The notes beneath the pieces were generated by a model, which did no database searches, had not been told where the DNA came from, and saw only the letters and a program-made list of their open reading frames with translations. Shown here in pieces: positions 5,554-5,886 of a DNA stretch of 5,886 nt. The stretch lies in contig JAFAWJ010000981.1 in NCBI GenBank assembly GCA_019242065.1, positions 1-5,886 of the forward strand. The letters are read 5' to 3'. The stretch comes from Chloroflexota bacterium (lineage in GTDB: Bacteria > Chloroflexota > UBA6077 > CF-72). Within the stretch, counting starts at the first letter, position 1. Each line of letters opens with the position of its first letter. The position numbers and the translations under genes are program-made.

Positions 5554-5886
5554 GCTTCACGGCGGCCACCCGCGACATGGTGGAGGAAAACGAGCTGGTG
5601 CTGACCAGCGTTGGCGTGGATATCGGCTCCTCCACGTCGCACCTGCTCTTTTCACGACTGGAGCTGGCGCGACAGGACGGCCGGTACGTCATCGTGTCGC
5701 GCGCCCTGATCTATCAGTCGGAGATTCTGCTCACGCCGTACGTGGGCGGCACCGCCATCGACGCCGCGGTCCTGCGGGAGTTTATCGATCGCCAGTATCG
5801 CGCCGCGGGACTCGACCGCTCCGACATCGATACGGGTGCAGTGATTCTGACCGGCGTGGCGCTGCTACGCGACAATGCCCGCTCGA
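5550..5886 (+). CDS. eutA: EutA-like ethanolamine ammonia-lyase reactivating factor (ASKHA fold), N-terminal part (3' truncated by window)
   Basis: The frame stays open from GTG 5550 to the window edge (112 residues). The start overlaps the preceding TGA as GTGA; ATG 5577 (residue 10) is an alternative, and neither has a strong ribosome-binding site. The phosphate-1 loop of the actin/Hsp70/sugar-kinase fold is seen at residues 22-31 (GVDIGSSTSH), followed by LLFSRLEL, as in EutA. Further matches are Y55-QSEILLTPY (the 'Y.S.i.fTPl' segment), IDAAVLREFI (70-79), Y83-RAAGLDRSDI and TGAVILTGVALLRDNAR (95-111), close to EutA's 'TGAVIITGE..rkeNA'. EutA in enteric bacteria uses ATP to exchange damaged cobalamin in ethanolamine ammonia-lyase. 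A similar fold serves as chaperone for other adenosylcobalamin enzymes, such as the GlmL/MutL protein of glutamate mutase, so the client need not be EutBC. The family usually has about 450-480 residues, so most of the gene lies outside the window. No eutB or eutC is seen here. Confidence 0.82.
   Translation, partial: MSFTAATRDMVEENELVLTSVGVDIGSSTSHLLFSRLELARQDGRYVIVSRALIYQSEILLTPYVGGTAIDAAVLREFIDRQYRAAGLDRSDIDTGAVILTGVALLRDNARS

Overview
The window is high-GC DNA with tightly packed genes, GTG/TTG starts, and a Tat-type lipoprotein carrying a long Pro/Thr/Ser/Gln-rich linker after its lipobox. Together with the gene content (phthalate-dioxygenase-like Rieske oxygenase, bicupin, TAXI-like binding protein, PuuE/polysaccharide-deacetylase homologue, EutA-like factor), this looks most like an environmental Chloroflexota bacterium. 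That assignment is inferred from style and family memory, not from a search; a high-GC actinobacterium is the main alternative.

Layout, left to right. (1) 1-789 (+): the catalytic C-terminal part of a Rieske non-heme iron oxygenase, cut by the left edge. (2) 810-2054 (+): a two-domain cupin protein, 20 nt downstream. (3) 2048-3742 (-): an orphan family-5 ABC-transporter substrate-binding lipoprotein on the opposite strand, overlapping the cupin stop by 7 nt. (4) 3743-3859: a 117-nt divergent intergenic region, the only sizeable non-coding stretch. (5) 3860-4849 (+): a leaderless TAXI/NMT1-type binding-protein homologue with two CxxC motifs. (6) 4839-5553 (+): a polysaccharide-deacetylase/allantoinase-like gene that appears broken, with a frameshifted 5' part and two apparent internal in-frame deletions that remove most of the catalytic centre. 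(7) 5550-5886 (+): the start of an EutA-like reactivating factor of the ASKHA ATPase fold, cut by the right edge.

The plus-strand genes read as two pieces of a catabolic locus. Rieske oxygenase plus bicupin is a typical pairing for oxidation of an aromatic or other recalcitrant substrate. The bicupin also resembles proteins that I recall being annotated as 'ethanolamine ammonia-lyase activating', which would link it to the EutA-like gene at the far end. The minus-strand binding protein interrupts this run, has no permease beside it, and may be a later insertion or inversion. No RNA gene, CRISPR array, insertion sequence or convincing terminator was seen.
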